Notes: a model not told the origin generated them from the letters alone. Shown: positions 35,789-43,828, counted from the first letter of the stretch. The stretch is DNA of 44,763 nt from JAGVGK01 sp038064935 (GCA_038064935.1 JBBTRZ010000002.1:1-44763); one strand, 5' to 3'. A program made the numbers and translations.

Positions 35789-36925
35789 ATGAATATTTAT
35801 ATAGATATGTCAGAACATAACGATTACCACAGCCAGGCTTCAGGAAGGCCGAACAAGTACCTAGTTCTGGTAATTTTGGCATTATCACTGGCCGGAATGT
35901 TTTATTCTTTTTCTTCAAAATCTAACGGGAAAGATGTGGTTAGCGGCATAGTTAAAGAAGTATTGTCAGAAAGAGACACAATTTTGGAGATTGGCGACAA
36001 AAATAAAATTGTTAAAGAACAAGAGCTCTTGGTTCTAGTCACGGTAGGAAAGGAAACAAAAGAAATAAAAGTTCTGAATGACTATAAATCAGTCGCCAGG
36101 GGCGACAAAATATTTGTTCAAGGGTCATTATTTGGCGATAGCGAGTGGAGCATTGTCGGCATCTCAAGGACAAAGGGATTGATTATCCTAGCCGTCTTCT
36201 TTATTGTTTTAGTGATTTCAACTAGCGGTTCCAAGGGATTTTATTCTTTGGTCGGTCTGCTTTTCAGTTTCGCTGTTATTTTCGCGTTTATGATCCCTTC
36301 GATATTGAAGGGGATTAATCCGATTAGTGTCGGCCTAATCGGCGCGGCCATGATTTTGATTCCGACACTTTATCTGTCTTATGGATTGAGCAGAAAATCA
36401 GTCGCCGCATTTTTAGGTATCATCATCGCTTTGTTTTTTGTTGGCCTTGTTTCTAATTATTTCGTCAATACCCTTCAATTCACCGGTCTTTCAGAAATAT
36501 CGGTGTTTTTAGATTTGGAGACAAGCAATTCCATTAACCTTATCGGTCTTTTGATTGCTGGCATAATCATTGCTGCCGTTGGTGTGCTAGATGATGTTGC
36601 AATTATTCAGTCGTCGGTTGTTTTTAGTCTGGCCAGAACCAATGATGGATTGCGTGGCTGGAAACTCTTTAAGGAAGCAATGCATGTGGGGCGAGACCAT
36701 ATTTCGGCCGTAGTTAATACCCTCGTCCTCGCCTATACCGGGGCCTCCCTTCCTTTAATTCTCCTCCTGTCACTTCGAGGAATGTCTGTGGATTATTTTG
36801 TGAGTCTGGAAATGGTTTCGGAAGAGATCGTCCGAACCCTGATATCATCCTCTGGACTATTACTGGCAGTTCCGCTAACAACAATGATCGCCGTCGTCAT
36901 GGTTAGGGGAAATTGTAAAAAGTAG
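35789..36925 (+). CDS. YibE/F family membrane protein
   Basis: A YibE/F-like integral membrane protein of about 378 residues. After a first helix (about 27-45), a soluble beta domain runs to about 140 (VVSGIVKEVLSERDTILEI ... GDKIFVQGSLF). Seven or so helices follow, with GVLDDVAIIQSSVVFSL, HVGRDHISAVVNTLVLAYTGASLP and LLAVPLTTMIAVVM, all characteristic of the family. The substrate is not known. The start could be 35789 or 35807; no strong RBS decides. It lies in the middle of the copper island and 7 bp before the EamA gene. Confidence 0.88.
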   Translation: MNIYIDMSEHNDYHSQASGRPNKYLVLVILALSLAGMFYSFSSKSNGKDVVSGIVKEVLSERDTILEIGDKNKIVKEQELLVLVTVGKETKEIKVLNDYKSVARGDKIFVQGSLFGDSEWSIVGISRTKGLIILAVFFIVLVISTSGSKGFYSLVGLLFSFAVIFAFMIPSILKGINPISVGLIGAAMILIPTLYLSYGLSRKSVAAFLGIIIALFFVGLVSNYFVNTLQFTGLSEISVFLDLETSNSINLIGLLIAGIIIAAVGVLDDVAIIQSSVVFSLARTNDGLRGWKLFKEAMHVGRDHISAVVNTLVLAYTGASLPLILLLSLRGMSVDYFVSLEMVSEEIVRTLISSSGLLLAVPLTTMIAVVMVRGNCKK

Positions 36926-36932
36926 CATAAAT

Positions 36933-37823
36933 ATGACGCGACAATATTATCCGGCCGCGATCATGTTAGCGGTCGTTATCGCTTACGCCATCTGTTTTAC
37001 GGCGATTAAGTTCGGTTTAGTTTACGCGCCGCCGCTTTTATTCGCTGCGTTGCGCGCCTTGATTGGCGGAATGGCCATTGTCGCGACCATATGGTTTTTG
37101 AAATTACCTCTGTGGCCAGAGCGAGAATTGTGGCCCTGGATTTTGGCGGTCGCGATTTTTGCCACGACCATCAATTACGCCGCGATGTTTTTGAGTCCCG
37201 GTCTAGCTGGTGCGGGGCTAGCTTCAATCTTGGGCAATATGCAACCGCTGTTTATTATTATCCTCGCGGTTATATTTTTGAGCGAGCATTTATCGAGAGC
37301 TAATTTGTTGGCTCTATGTTTAGCGGTCGCGGGTGTGATTCTTGTCTTTTCGGCGGACATTTTTGAATCAACGGACGGCGGTCTTTCCGGCTCGATTTGG
37401 GCGATAATTGCCTCGGCGAGCGCGGCGATTGGCAGTTTTCTGATGAAAAATCTAGGACGACCGTCGGTGGTTTTGCTGGTCACCGCTTGGCAACTTATCA
37501 TCGGGAGCGCGCCGTTGTTTATTTTGTCCCTAATCATCGAACGGCCGGATTACCCTTTGCTCGGCAATTTAAAATTTATCGGCATCTTACTTTTGCTAGC
37601 GTTATTTGGCACGGCGTTTGGGTCGGTTGCCTGGTATTCGCTCATCCAACGGCGCGAGATTGGCAGTCTATCCCTCGGCTTGTTTTTAGCGCCAGTCTTC
37701 GGTTTAGGTATCGCTTTGATCTTTGGCGAAACACTCGCCGCCGTCGAGTGGTTGGGGGCCGGAATAATTGTGGGGACGATTCTGCTGGCCCTGATAAGTT
37801 CCTTGAAAACAGACCCAATTTAG
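36933..37823 (+). CDS. EamA/DMT family transporter
   Basis: A 296-residue ten-helix transporter of the drug/metabolite superfamily. Two EamA repeats are evident: the first from AVVIAYAICFTAIKFGLVYAPPL to about residue 140 (GLAGAGLASILGNMQPLFIIILAVIFL), the second from GSIWAIIASASAAIGSFLMKN to the end (GLFLAPVFGLGIALIFGETL). Substrates in the family vary (metabolites, amino acids), and none can be read here. GC-rich codon use resembles the core genome more than its neighbours. It precedes the HMA-SafE gene by 6 bp. A link to copper is only positional. Confidence 0.9.
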   Translation: MTRQYYPAAIMLAVVIAYAICFTAIKFGLVYAPPLLFAALRALIGGMAIVATIWFLKLPLWPERELWPWILAVAIFATTINYAAMFLSPGLAGAGLASILGNMQPLFIIILAVIFLSEHLSRANLLALCLAVAGVILVFSADIFESTDGGLSGSIWAIIASASAAIGSFLMKNLGRPSVVLLVTAWQLIIGSAPLFILSLIIERPDYPLLGNLKFIGILLLLALFGTAFGSVAWYSLIQRREIGSLSLGLFLAPVFGLGIALIFGETLAAVEWLGAGIIVGTILLALISSLKTDPI

Positions 37824-37829
37824 TATAGA

Positions 37830-38846
37830 GTGAAAAGCATTAAAAAATACACTTTCCATGTTTCCGGCACCCACTGCGTTTCATGTAAAATTTTCGTCGA
37901 AGACACCTTGAATGAGCAAAGTTTTGTAAAAAATGCTCGGGTTAACTTGAAACGAGAGACGGTTGAAATTGAGACCGATAGCGATCAAGGCGCTGAAGCG
38001 CTAACTCAATTCCTGACAGAAAAAATAAAATCGAATGGGTATAGGATATCAGTGGAAAAATCTGCCAAAGAAAAGCAAGCCGATGACATTATTTGGAAAG
38101 CCATACCGATCGGACTGGTCTTCCTTATCTTGTTCTTCATCTTGCAAAAATCCGGAATCTTAAATCTCGGTCTTGGCGGTCAAACAACTCCGGTGACAAG
38201 TTTTATTATTGGCCTCATTGCCTCAGTATCAAGTTGTCTGGCTGTCGTCGGTGGTTTGGTCTTGTCCCTTTCGGTAAAAGTATCGCAGGATGATGTCAGC
38301 GATACCAAGACATTCCTGCTTTTTCACACCGGAAGGCTGTTTAGTTTTGCGGTATTAGGGGGAGTTCTCGGCGCTGTCGGCAGTGTTATAGACATCAACT
38401 TTACCTTTACGGCGATCTTGGGACTTTTGGCCTCCTTAGTGACATTACTTCTCGGTTTAAATTTGGTAGGAGTGTTTGAGAAGAATAAAATCACATTGCC
38501 TTTGGGAATTTTTAATTTCTTCAGAAGAATCGAGCACAAGACTTTTACTCCGCTTATGATTGGTTTTGCTACATTCTTTCTGCCATGCGGTTTTACCCAG
38601 TCGATGCAGGTTTCGGCGCTAAGTAGCGGGTCCTTCGTGTCGGGACTGCTTATCATGTTGGCGTTTGCTCTCGGAACACTGCCAATGCTCGTGTTGCTTT
38701 CGTTTGGTCCAGCTTCGTTTGCGCGTGGCAGACACGCTCCTTTATTTTTCAAATCCGCCGGAGTAGTTGTCATCGGTCTTGGACTGTTCGCGCTTCTCGC
38801 CGGGCTTGCCGGGTTCGGAATTATTAATCCACTGTTTAACATATAA
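37830..38846 (+). CDS. HMA domain fused to SafE/TauE-like (DsbD-type) membrane domain
   Basis: The 338-residue protein starts at a GTG. Residues 1-75 form a heavy-metal-associated domain with VSGTHCVSCKIFVE (GxxCxxC). After a linker and one helix comes a six-helix domain of the UreH/SafE type, related to DsbD. Its Cys positions are in IASVSSCLAVVGGL and FFLPCGFTQSMQ, with Met and Gln nearby as possible copper ligands. Such fusions are known in copper loci as CcoS/CcoG-independent copper or redox membrane proteins; I do not claim a precise reaction. It precedes the cupredoxin-like gene by 7 bp. Confidence 0.88.
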   Translation: MKSIKKYTFHVSGTHCVSCKIFVEDTLNEQSFVKNARVNLKRETVEIETDSDQGAEALTQFLTEKIKSNGYRISVEKSAKEKQADDIIWKAIPIGLVFLILFFILQKSGILNLGLGGQTTPVTSFIIGLIASVSSCLAVVGGLVLSLSVKVSQDDVSDTKTFLLFHTGRLFSFAVLGGVLGAVGSVIDINFTFTAILGLLASLVTLLLGLNLVGVFEKNKITLPLGIFNFFRRIEHKTFTPLMIGFATFFLPCGFTQSMQVSALSSGSFVSGLLIMLAFALGTLPMLVLLSFGPASFARGRHAPLFFKSAGVVVIGLGLFALLAGLAGFGIINPLFNI

Positions 38847-38853
38847 TTAATGT

Positions 38854-39246
38854 ATGAATAAAACATCCTCAATTATCATTACGCTCGCCCTTGTCGTCGG
38901 CTTCGGCATCATTTTTTGGGGTGGTTCAAAAAATAATACGGAGACAGGCGGATCGGCGCAGAATGTCGAAATAAAAGACGGTGTTCAATACATTACAATA
39001 AATGCCAAAGGCGGATATTCGCCCAAAGTATCCACGGCAAAAGCCGGTATTCCCACAAAACTTGTTCTCAAAACCGACGGCACTTATGACTGCTCGGCCT
39101 CACTGGTAATTCGCTCGGTTGGCTTTCAAAAAATCTTAGCTCAAACCGGAGAAGAAGTTATTGATCTGGGCACGCCAAAAATCGGCCAGCCGCTTCAGGG
39201 GCTTTGTGGCATGGGCATGTATAGTTTTCTAATCAATTATGATTAA
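38854..39246 (+). CDS. Cupredoxin-like copper-binding protein
   Basis: A 130-residue exported protein with anchor or signal SIIITLALVVGFGIIFWGG followed by one cupredoxin-type beta-barrel. Potential copper ligands occur in DGTYDCSASLVI (Cys) and the C-terminal GLCGMGMYSFLIN (Cys and two Met), where cupredoxins normally bind copper. The 'GGYSPKVSTAKAGIPTKLVL' segment matches the N-terminal strands of small cupredoxin domains. It is the last gene of the copper island. It probably stores or hands over copper outside the membrane, with the HMA-SafE protein as likely partner. Confidence 0.82.
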   Translation: MNKTSSIIITLALVVGFGIIFWGGSKNNTETGGSAQNVEIKDGVQYITINAKGGYSPKVSTAKAGIPTKLVLKTDGTYDCSASLVIRSVGFQKILAQTGEEVIDLGTPKIGQPLQGLCGMGMYSFLINYD

Positions 39247-39255
39247 TTACAATGC

Positions 39256-39283
39256 TTGACGGTTATCCACCGATCACTATAAT
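39256..39283 (+). promoter_or_regulatory. Promoter of groES-groEL
   Basis: TTGACG (39256-39261), a 16-bp spacer and a perfect TATAAT (39278-39283). No CIRCE inverted repeat is visible, so HrcA control is not supported by the sequence. Confidence 0.8.
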
Positions 39284-39323
39284 GGCCGTATTATTAAGTT
39301 AATTGGCTAAATTGCCTAAAAAT

Positions 39324-39689
39324 ATGAAAAAAATGAAGGAAAAAAAGTTGAAGTTGAACCTGCCTCGACCGGCGAATCAGGCGGATGGTGGAATAGGGGT
39401 GAGGCCACTTGGCGATCGGGTGTTGGTGGAGCCAGCGACGAACGAAGGTGGTATGACGAAGTCAGGGATTATTATTCCCGAGACGGTGACGAAAGAACGA
39501 CCCGAGCAAGGCCTTGTCGTCGCCGCAGGTCCCGGCCGTCTGACCGATCAGGGCAAGGTTCTGCCGCTTAAGGTTAAGGTGGGGCAAAAGATTCTCTTTT
39601 CTAAATATGGTCCCGACGAGATCAAGATTAAAGATAAAGAATATTTTATTATCAGCGAGTCGAACATTTTAGCCATAATCGAAAGCTAA
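39324..39689 (+). CDS. groES: Co-chaperonin GroES with N-terminal extension
   Basis: Heptameric lid of the GroEL chamber. The domain starts at GVRPLGDRVLVEPA and continues GGMTKSGIIIPETV (mobile loop), GQKILFSKYGPDEIKI and ILAIIES, all typical. It has about 25 extra residues before that domain (KKMKEKKLKLNLPRPANQA), basic and Pro-rich. The start is uncertain: ATG 39324 gives 121 aa, ATG 39333 is near, and a GTG at 39399 would give the standard 96-aa protein with GGTGG upstream. It lies 21 bp before groEL. The spacer contains a diverged AGCTA repeat. Confidence 0.93.
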   Translation: MKKMKEKKLKLNLPRPANQADGGIGVRPLGDRVLVEPATNEGGMTKSGIIIPETVTKERPEQGLVVAAGPGRLTDQGKVLPLKVKVGQKILFSKYGPDEIKIKDKEYFIISESNILAIIES

Positions 39690-39708
39690 GAAGCTACAAG
39701 CTAAACCA
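39684..39708 (+). repeat. AGCTAAGAAGCTACAAGCTA, diverged copy E
   Basis: Three AGCTA units span the groES stop and the groES-groEL spacer. The copy is weaker than A-D and part of it is constrained by the groES stop codon, so membership is likely but not certain. Confidence 0.45.
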
Positions 39709-39710
39709 AC

Positions 39711-41369
39711 ATGTCCAAACAAATAATTTTCAACGACCAAGCGCGTAAGTTACTTAAAGCCGGTATTGATCAGGTGGCGAATGCGGTGCGCGTGACGATC
39801 GGCCCCAAGGGGCGGAACGCGGTGATTGACAAGGGCTACGGCGCTCCGACGATTACCAATGACGGGGTGACGATTGCCAAGGAGATTTCGCTTAAAGACA
39901 AGATTGAGAATATGGGCGCCGAGATTGTGAAAGAGGTAGCATCGAAGACCAATGATATCGCGGGCGACGGGACGACGACGGCGGTCATCTTGACGCAGGC
40001 GCTCGTTGAACAAGGTTTCAAGAAGACCACCCTCGGGGTGAATGCGATGGGGATTCGTTTGGGGATTGAAGCGGCGACGGCCGAAGTGGTGAAGGCCCTA
40101 CGCGCGCTCGCCAAGCCGATTAAGGGAACGCACGAGACGAAGCAGGTGGCGACGATTGCCGCCGAGTCCGAAGAGTTTGGCGGGATTATTGCCGATGCCA
40201 TTGATAAGGTGGGGAAGGATGGGGTCGTGACCGTGGAGGAATCGCAGTCTTTCAGTGTGGAGTCCGAACTCGTCGAGGGGATGCAGTTTGATAAGGGTTA
40301 CGCTTCGCCTTACATGATTACCGATCCTGATCGGATGGAAGCCGAGTATCAAGACCCAATGATCCTCCTCGCCGATAAGAAATTGTCGTCAGTGAAAGAT
40401 ATTTTGCCGGTCCTCGAGAAAGTAGCCGCCGCCGGTAAGAAAGAGCTGGTGATTATCGCCGAAGACATTGATGGTGAAGCGCTGGCGACGCTCGTGGTGA
40501 ATAAAATTCGTGGCATTTTCAATACGCTCGCGATTAAAGCGCCCGGCTTCGGCGATCGGCGGAAAGAGATGCTCGAAGACATTGCTATTTTGACCGGTGG
40601 CAAGGTGGTGAGCGACGAGATCGGGGTGAAACTCGACTCGGTGGAACTCGCCATGCTCGGCCGCGCCCGGAAGATTGTCTCAACTAAAGATGAGACGACA
40701 ATCGTGAGTGGCAAGGGCAAGAAGTCGGAGATTGACGCGCGGATTGCTCAAATTAAACACCAAATTGAAGCGGCGGATTCACAATATGATAAAGATAAGT
40801 TAAAGGAGCGCTTGGGCAAGCTCTCGGGCGGAGTCGCCGTGATCAAGGTGGGGGCCGCGACCGAATCGGAGATGAAATATAAAAAGTTGAAGATTGAGGA
40901 CGCGGTCGAAGCGACGAAAGCGGCGATCGAAGAGGGGATCGTGGCCGGCGGCGGGACAGCGCTCATTCGGGCCGGGGCCGTGGTCGGGAAGAAGGAGATC
41001 AAGTCGCCGTCGCCCGACATTGCTCATGAATTCTCGGTCGGGGTGCAAATTCTTCTCAAAGCGCTCCACGCGCCGCTTAAGCAAATCGCGATTAATGCCG
41101 GTCAGGATGACGGTTCGGTGATTGTGAGTCGCGTCGAAGAAGGGAAGGGGAATCAGGGTTACGATGCCAACGCCGATAAAATTGTGGACGATATGTTTGC
41201 GGCCGGGATTATTGATCCGGTTAAAGTGACGCGAACGGGGCTCGAACGCGCCGCTTCGGCCGCGGCGATTCTCTTGACGACCGAAGTGGCGATTGCCGAC
41301 GAACCGAAAGATAATCCGCCAGCTGGCGGAATGGGCGGCGGCGGGATGCCTGGTGGTATGGATTACTAA
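39711..41369 (+). CDS. groEL: Chaperonin GroEL
   Basis: ATP-driven protein folding chamber. The 552 residues show all family landmarks: VTIGPKGRNAVIDKGYGAPTITNDG, AGDGTTTAVILTQ (ATP site), GFGDRRKEMLEDIAILTGG, EEGIVAGGGTALIRA, and the C-terminal GMGGGGMPGGMDY tail that lines the cavity. The palindrome at 41315-41330 is translated as PPAGG just before the GGM tail (DNPPAGGMGG), a position that tolerates insertion. The gene follows groES by 21 bp. Transcription probably begins at 39256. Confidence 0.98.
   Translation: MSKQIIFNDQARKLLKAGIDQVANAVRVTIGPKGRNAVIDKGYGAPTITNDGVTIAKEISLKDKIENMGAEIVKEVASKTNDIAGDGTTTAVILTQALVEQGFKKTTLGVNAMGIRLGIEAATAEVVKALRALAKPIKGTHETKQVATIAAESEEFGGIIADAIDKVGKDGVVTVEESQSFSVESELVEGMQFDKGYASPYMITDPDRMEAEYQDPMILLADKKLSSVKDILPVLEKVAAAGKKELVIIAEDIDGEALATLVVNKIRGIFNTLAIKAPGFGDRRKEMLEDIAILTGGKVVSDEIGVKLDSVELAMLGRARKIVSTKDETTIVSGKGKKSEIDARIAQIKHQIEAADSQYDKDKLKERLGKLSGGVAVIKVGAATESEMKYKKLKIEDAVEATKAAIEEGIVAGGGTALIRAGAVVGKKEIKSPSPDIAHEFSVGVQILLKALHAPLKQIAINAGQDDGSVIVSRVEEGKGNQGYDANADKIVDDMFAAGIIDPVKVTRTGLERAASAAAILLTTEVAIADEPKDNPPAGGMGGGGMPGGMDY
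41315..41330. repeat. TCCGCCAGCTGGCGGA palindrome in groEL
   Basis: Identical 16-bp palindrome, in frame, in the flexible GroEL C-terminal tail. Confidence 0.85.
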
Positions 41370-41560
41370 AGCGACCTACCTTTTCTCTAACCAGTGTGGC
41401 ATAATCAAATTTGCTCGGGGTTGGATAGGTGCGCCGATTTTATTCACCAACGGTGAGCAAAATTGGCGAGGAAAGTCCGAACACTCACTCCCGCCAGGGG
41501 TTAAAATGGTACAGGTTAACGGCCTGCTAGAGTAATCTAAGAGGTGCGAGCAGAGACGTC

Positions 41561-41608
41561 ATCCGCCGAAAGGCGGATGGCCCCGATCCGTCGAAAGGCG
41601 GATCGGGG
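41561..41608 (+). repeat. Two palindromic hairpins in the P12 region of rnpB
   Basis: ATCCGCC-GAAA-GGCGGAT (41561-41578) is directly followed by CCCCGATCCG-TCGAAAGG-CGGATCGGGG (41581-41608). Both carry CCGCC/GGCGG- or ATCCG/CGGAT-type stems related to the palindromes in protein genes. Confidence 0.7.
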
Positions 41609-41749
41609 AGTCCAATGGCAACATTGGAAGTGAAACGGCTAAATCCTTACCGGAGTGCAAGGCCGTGTCCCCGTCAACATCTGCGAAGTTGTGACGGGGG
41701 AGTGCCGCTTGATCCGTCTGGTAACAGACGCGACAGATACATACCTATC

Positions 41750-41898
41750 GCCAATTTTGTTCACCATAGGTGATCACAAAATTGAGCGTCTCGCCAAAGT
41801 GCGCTACAGACAGCACGACGGCGGACGAACCCGCCTTCACTCTCACGAGTTACGGCGAGATACTCGATTTTGCACCACCTGCGGTGGGCAAAATTGGT
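41750..41898 (+). repeat. Insertion of about 150 nt in RNase P RNA J2/4, built from inverted repeats
   Basis: The outer ends are CCAATTTTG (41751-41759) and CAAAATTGG (41889-41897). Inside, CAATTTTGT-TCACC-ATA-GGTGA-TCACAAAATTG forms one hairpin, ATTTTGC-ACCACC-TGC-GGTGGG-CAAAAT a mirror one, and GAGCGTCTCGCC pairs with GGCGAGATACTC in between. The P3 hairpin (ATTTTATTCACC-AAC-GGTGAGCAAAAT) is of the same type, so three related hairpins occur in one RNA. Confidence 0.7.
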
Positions 41899-41925
41899 AC
41901 AGAATTCGGCTTATAGACACCGGGC

Positions 41926-41980
41926 AACGCAAACATCCCGCCCTTCACCTTTCAACCGGTGGCGGGATGTTTGCGTTTTC
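41926..41980 (+). terminator. Intrinsic terminator of rnpB
   Basis: A 17-bp perfect stem AACGCAAACATCCCGCC / GGCGGGATGTTTGCGTT with an 18-nt loop, followed by TTC and an AT-rich run. It begins directly after the 3' strand of P1. Confidence 0.85.
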
Positions 41981-42005
41981 ATTATAATCAAACAAACTTT
42001 TATCC

Positions 42006-43694
42006 ATGCCTCGCCGCTTCCTTAATTTTTTCCAACGAGAATTGACCGGTTTGCATGAGGCCGCATTTCTTCTCGGTCTCTCGGCTTTCTTGTCCCAACT
42101 CTTGGCGCTCCTCCGCGATCGCCTGCTCGCTTCTTCCTTCGGCGCGGGCGCCGCTCTCGATGTCTACTATGCCGCCTTCCGAATCCCCGACCTCTTGTAT
42201 GTCGCCTTCGGTTCCTTCGTCTCGGTGACCGTCGTCTTGCCGTTTCTTCTCAAGCATCTTGACCGCGGTGATGTCCGCGCGGCCGAAAATTTGCTATCCG
42301 ACTTGTTTAGTCGCTTTCTTGGGCTCATGCTCCTCGCGCTGGTGGCGGCTTATCTGTCTTTACCGCACCTGCTTAACTTTATCGCGCCCGGCTTCACTCC
42401 GGCCCAACACGCCGAACTTCTCACCCTCGCTCGAATTCTCCTCCTCTCGCCGCTCCTCCTTGGCCTCTCTAATCTCTTGGCCAATGTCACCCAATCCTCC
42501 CGCCAATTTTTCCTCTACGCCTTGAGTCCGGTGCTTTATAATCTAGGGATCATTCTGGGAATACTGTTGCTTTATCCATATTGGGGTTTGGCGGGTTTGG
42601 TGTGGGGAGTCGTGTTTGGCGCGTTCTTGCATTTAATCATCCAGTGGCCGGCTCTCATCCGCGGCCCGATTCGGCTTCGCTTCTCGCCGTTTAAGTTGGG
42701 ACGCCCAAGCGAGTGGCGGAAAATCTTTCTTTTATCCTGGCCACGGACGCTCACGCTCTCGGCGAGCCAATTAGCGACGGTGGTCTTGTTGGCACTCGCG
42801 TCTTATCTTACGGCCGGCTCGATTGCGGTTTTCAACTTCGCTTATAATCTCCAGGCGACGATTGTGGCAATTATCGGGGTGAGCTATTCGGTCGCCGCCT
42901 TCCCGACCTTAGTGCGGCTCTTCAGTAACGGCGACCGCGGCCCTTTCATGGAGCAGATGGCGACCACCATCCGCCATATTATTTTTTGGTCCCTGCCGGC
43001 GCTCGCCCTCGCCATCGTTTTGCGCGCCCAGATCGTCCGCCTGATTCTCGGCGCCGGCAAATTCGATTGGAGCGATACGCGGCTCACCGCCGCGGCCTTC
43101 GCCGTCTTCCTCGTCTCGGTGACGGCGCGAAGTCTCGTCCTCCTCTTCGTCCGCGGTTACTATGCTTGTGGAAAAACGCGGAAACCTTTGGTGATCAATG
43201 TGGCTTCGTCGGTTCTCATCGTCGTCTTGGCCTTTGGTTTATTGCGCTTATCCGCTTGGTGGCCGGCGGGTAAATTATGGCTGGCTCACCTTCTGCGGGT
43301 GGCCGATGTCGGTGGCGTTGATCTCTTGGTCTTGCCTCTCGCTTTCACCATCGGCTCGCTCGTCAATCTAATCGTTTTCTGGCGTTCGTTCCATCGCGAT
43401 TTCGGGGCGCTCCCGCCACTGCTTTATCGGAGTCTCGGCCAGTCGGGAGTCGCGGCCTTCGTCGCCGGTCTTGCCGCCTATTTAATTTTGCAACTCTTGG
43501 CCCCGCTTCTTGACCAAACCACCTTCCTTGGCATTTTGATTCAAGGCGTGCTCGCCGGTCTCGGCGGTATCTTGGCCGGTATCTTGGCCCTGCGCTCGCT
43601 GGGCAATCAAGAAATAATTGAAATCACCCGTTCCCTCAAACACAAACTCTGGCACCGTTCCCCACCCATCCTCCCCGCACCTGAAGAATTATGA
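42006..43694 (+). CDS. murJ: Lipid II flippase MurJ
   Basis: Moves lipid II across the membrane for peptidoglycan synthesis. The 562-residue, about 14-helix protein of the MOP superfamily has the MurJ-type start (AAFLLGLSAFLSQLLALLRDRLLASSFGAG, given in parts: LSQLLALLRDRLLAS with catalytic Arg), then LDVYYAAFRIPDLLYVAFGS, SPVLYNLGIILGILL, and SWPRTLTLSASQLATVVLLAL. The C-terminus is Pro-rich and basic (HKLWHRSPPILPAP). The length is normal. It follows the rnpB terminator by 25 bp, so it needs its own promoter; ATTATAATC at 41982 may be its -10. Confidence 0.93.
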   Translation: MPRRFLNFFQRELTGLHEAAFLLGLSAFLSQLLALLRDRLLASSFGAGAALDVYYAAFRIPDLLYVAFGSFVSVTVVLPFLLKHLDRGDVRAAENLLSDLFSRFLGLMLLALVAAYLSLPHLLNFIAPGFTPAQHAELLTLARILLLSPLLLGLSNLLANVTQSSRQFFLYALSPVLYNLGIILGILLLYPYWGLAGLVWGVVFGAFLHLIIQWPALIRGPIRLRFSPFKLGRPSEWRKIFLLSWPRTLTLSASQLATVVLLALASYLTAGSIAVFNFAYNLQATIVAIIGVSYSVAAFPTLVRLFSNGDRGPFMEQMATTIRHIIFWSLPALALAIVLRAQIVRLILGAGKFDWSDTRLTAAAFAVFLVSVTARSLVLLFVRGYYACGKTRKPLVINVASSVLIVVLAFGLLRLSAWWPAGKLWLAHLLRVADVGGVDLLVLPLAFTIGSLVNLIVFWRSFHRDFGALPPLLYRSLGQSGVAAFVAGLAAYLILQLLAPLLDQTTFLGILIQGVLAGLGGILAGILALRSLGNQEIIEITRSLKHKLWHRSPPILPAPEEL

Positions 43695-43785
43695 ACAACC
43701 TTGTTTTTTTGTCTATTACAAATTAAAACTGATATTATCACAATAAAATATATTGAATAAAAGCTCTCCAAATTTTGGATAATAA

Positions 43786-43819
43786 AATTCGCGCGCATCC
43801 CTAGGAAAGCGCGCGAATT
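43786..43819 (-). terminator. Intrinsic terminator of the nitronate monooxygenase-like gene
   Basis: AATTCGCGCGC and GCGCGCGAATT form an 11-bp perfect stem with a 12-nt loop. On the minus strand it is followed by TTATTAT, a modest T-tract. It lies 10 bp past the stop of the minus-strand gene, between convergent murJ and that gene. Confidence 0.8.
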
Positions 43820-43828
43820 GTTTGAGGG

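Larger units (their letters stand above)
41413..41925 (+). ncRNA. rnpB: RNase P RNA, with repeat-expanded helices
   Basis: Catalytic RNA that matures tRNA 5' ends. Conserved parts are visible: GAGGAAAGTCCGAACAC (41467 on), the helix P9-P11 core (GAAACGGCTAAATCC, CCGGAGTGCAAGGCCG), GTGCCGCTTGATCC, P18 GTCTGGTAACAGAC, and ACAGAATTCGGCTTATAGAC (41899 on). P1 is GCTCGGGGT with ACACCGGGC; P2 is ATAGGT with ACCTAT. P3 is a long hairpin (41431-41468), and two palindromic hairpins fill the P12 region (41561-41608). About 150 nt (41750-41898) are inserted in J2/4, where most bacteria have only a few bases. A terminator follows at 41926. Confidence 0.9.

Noticed and set aside
39240..39330. CIRCE element for HrcA control of groES-groEL
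   Set aside because: I looked for TTAGCACTC-N9-GAGTGCTAA and found nothing similar; only the TTGACG/TATAAT promoter is present.
41655..41987. Open reading frame of 110 codons over rnpB
   Set aside because: It coincides with clear RNase P RNA elements and hairpins, so it is a chance frame.
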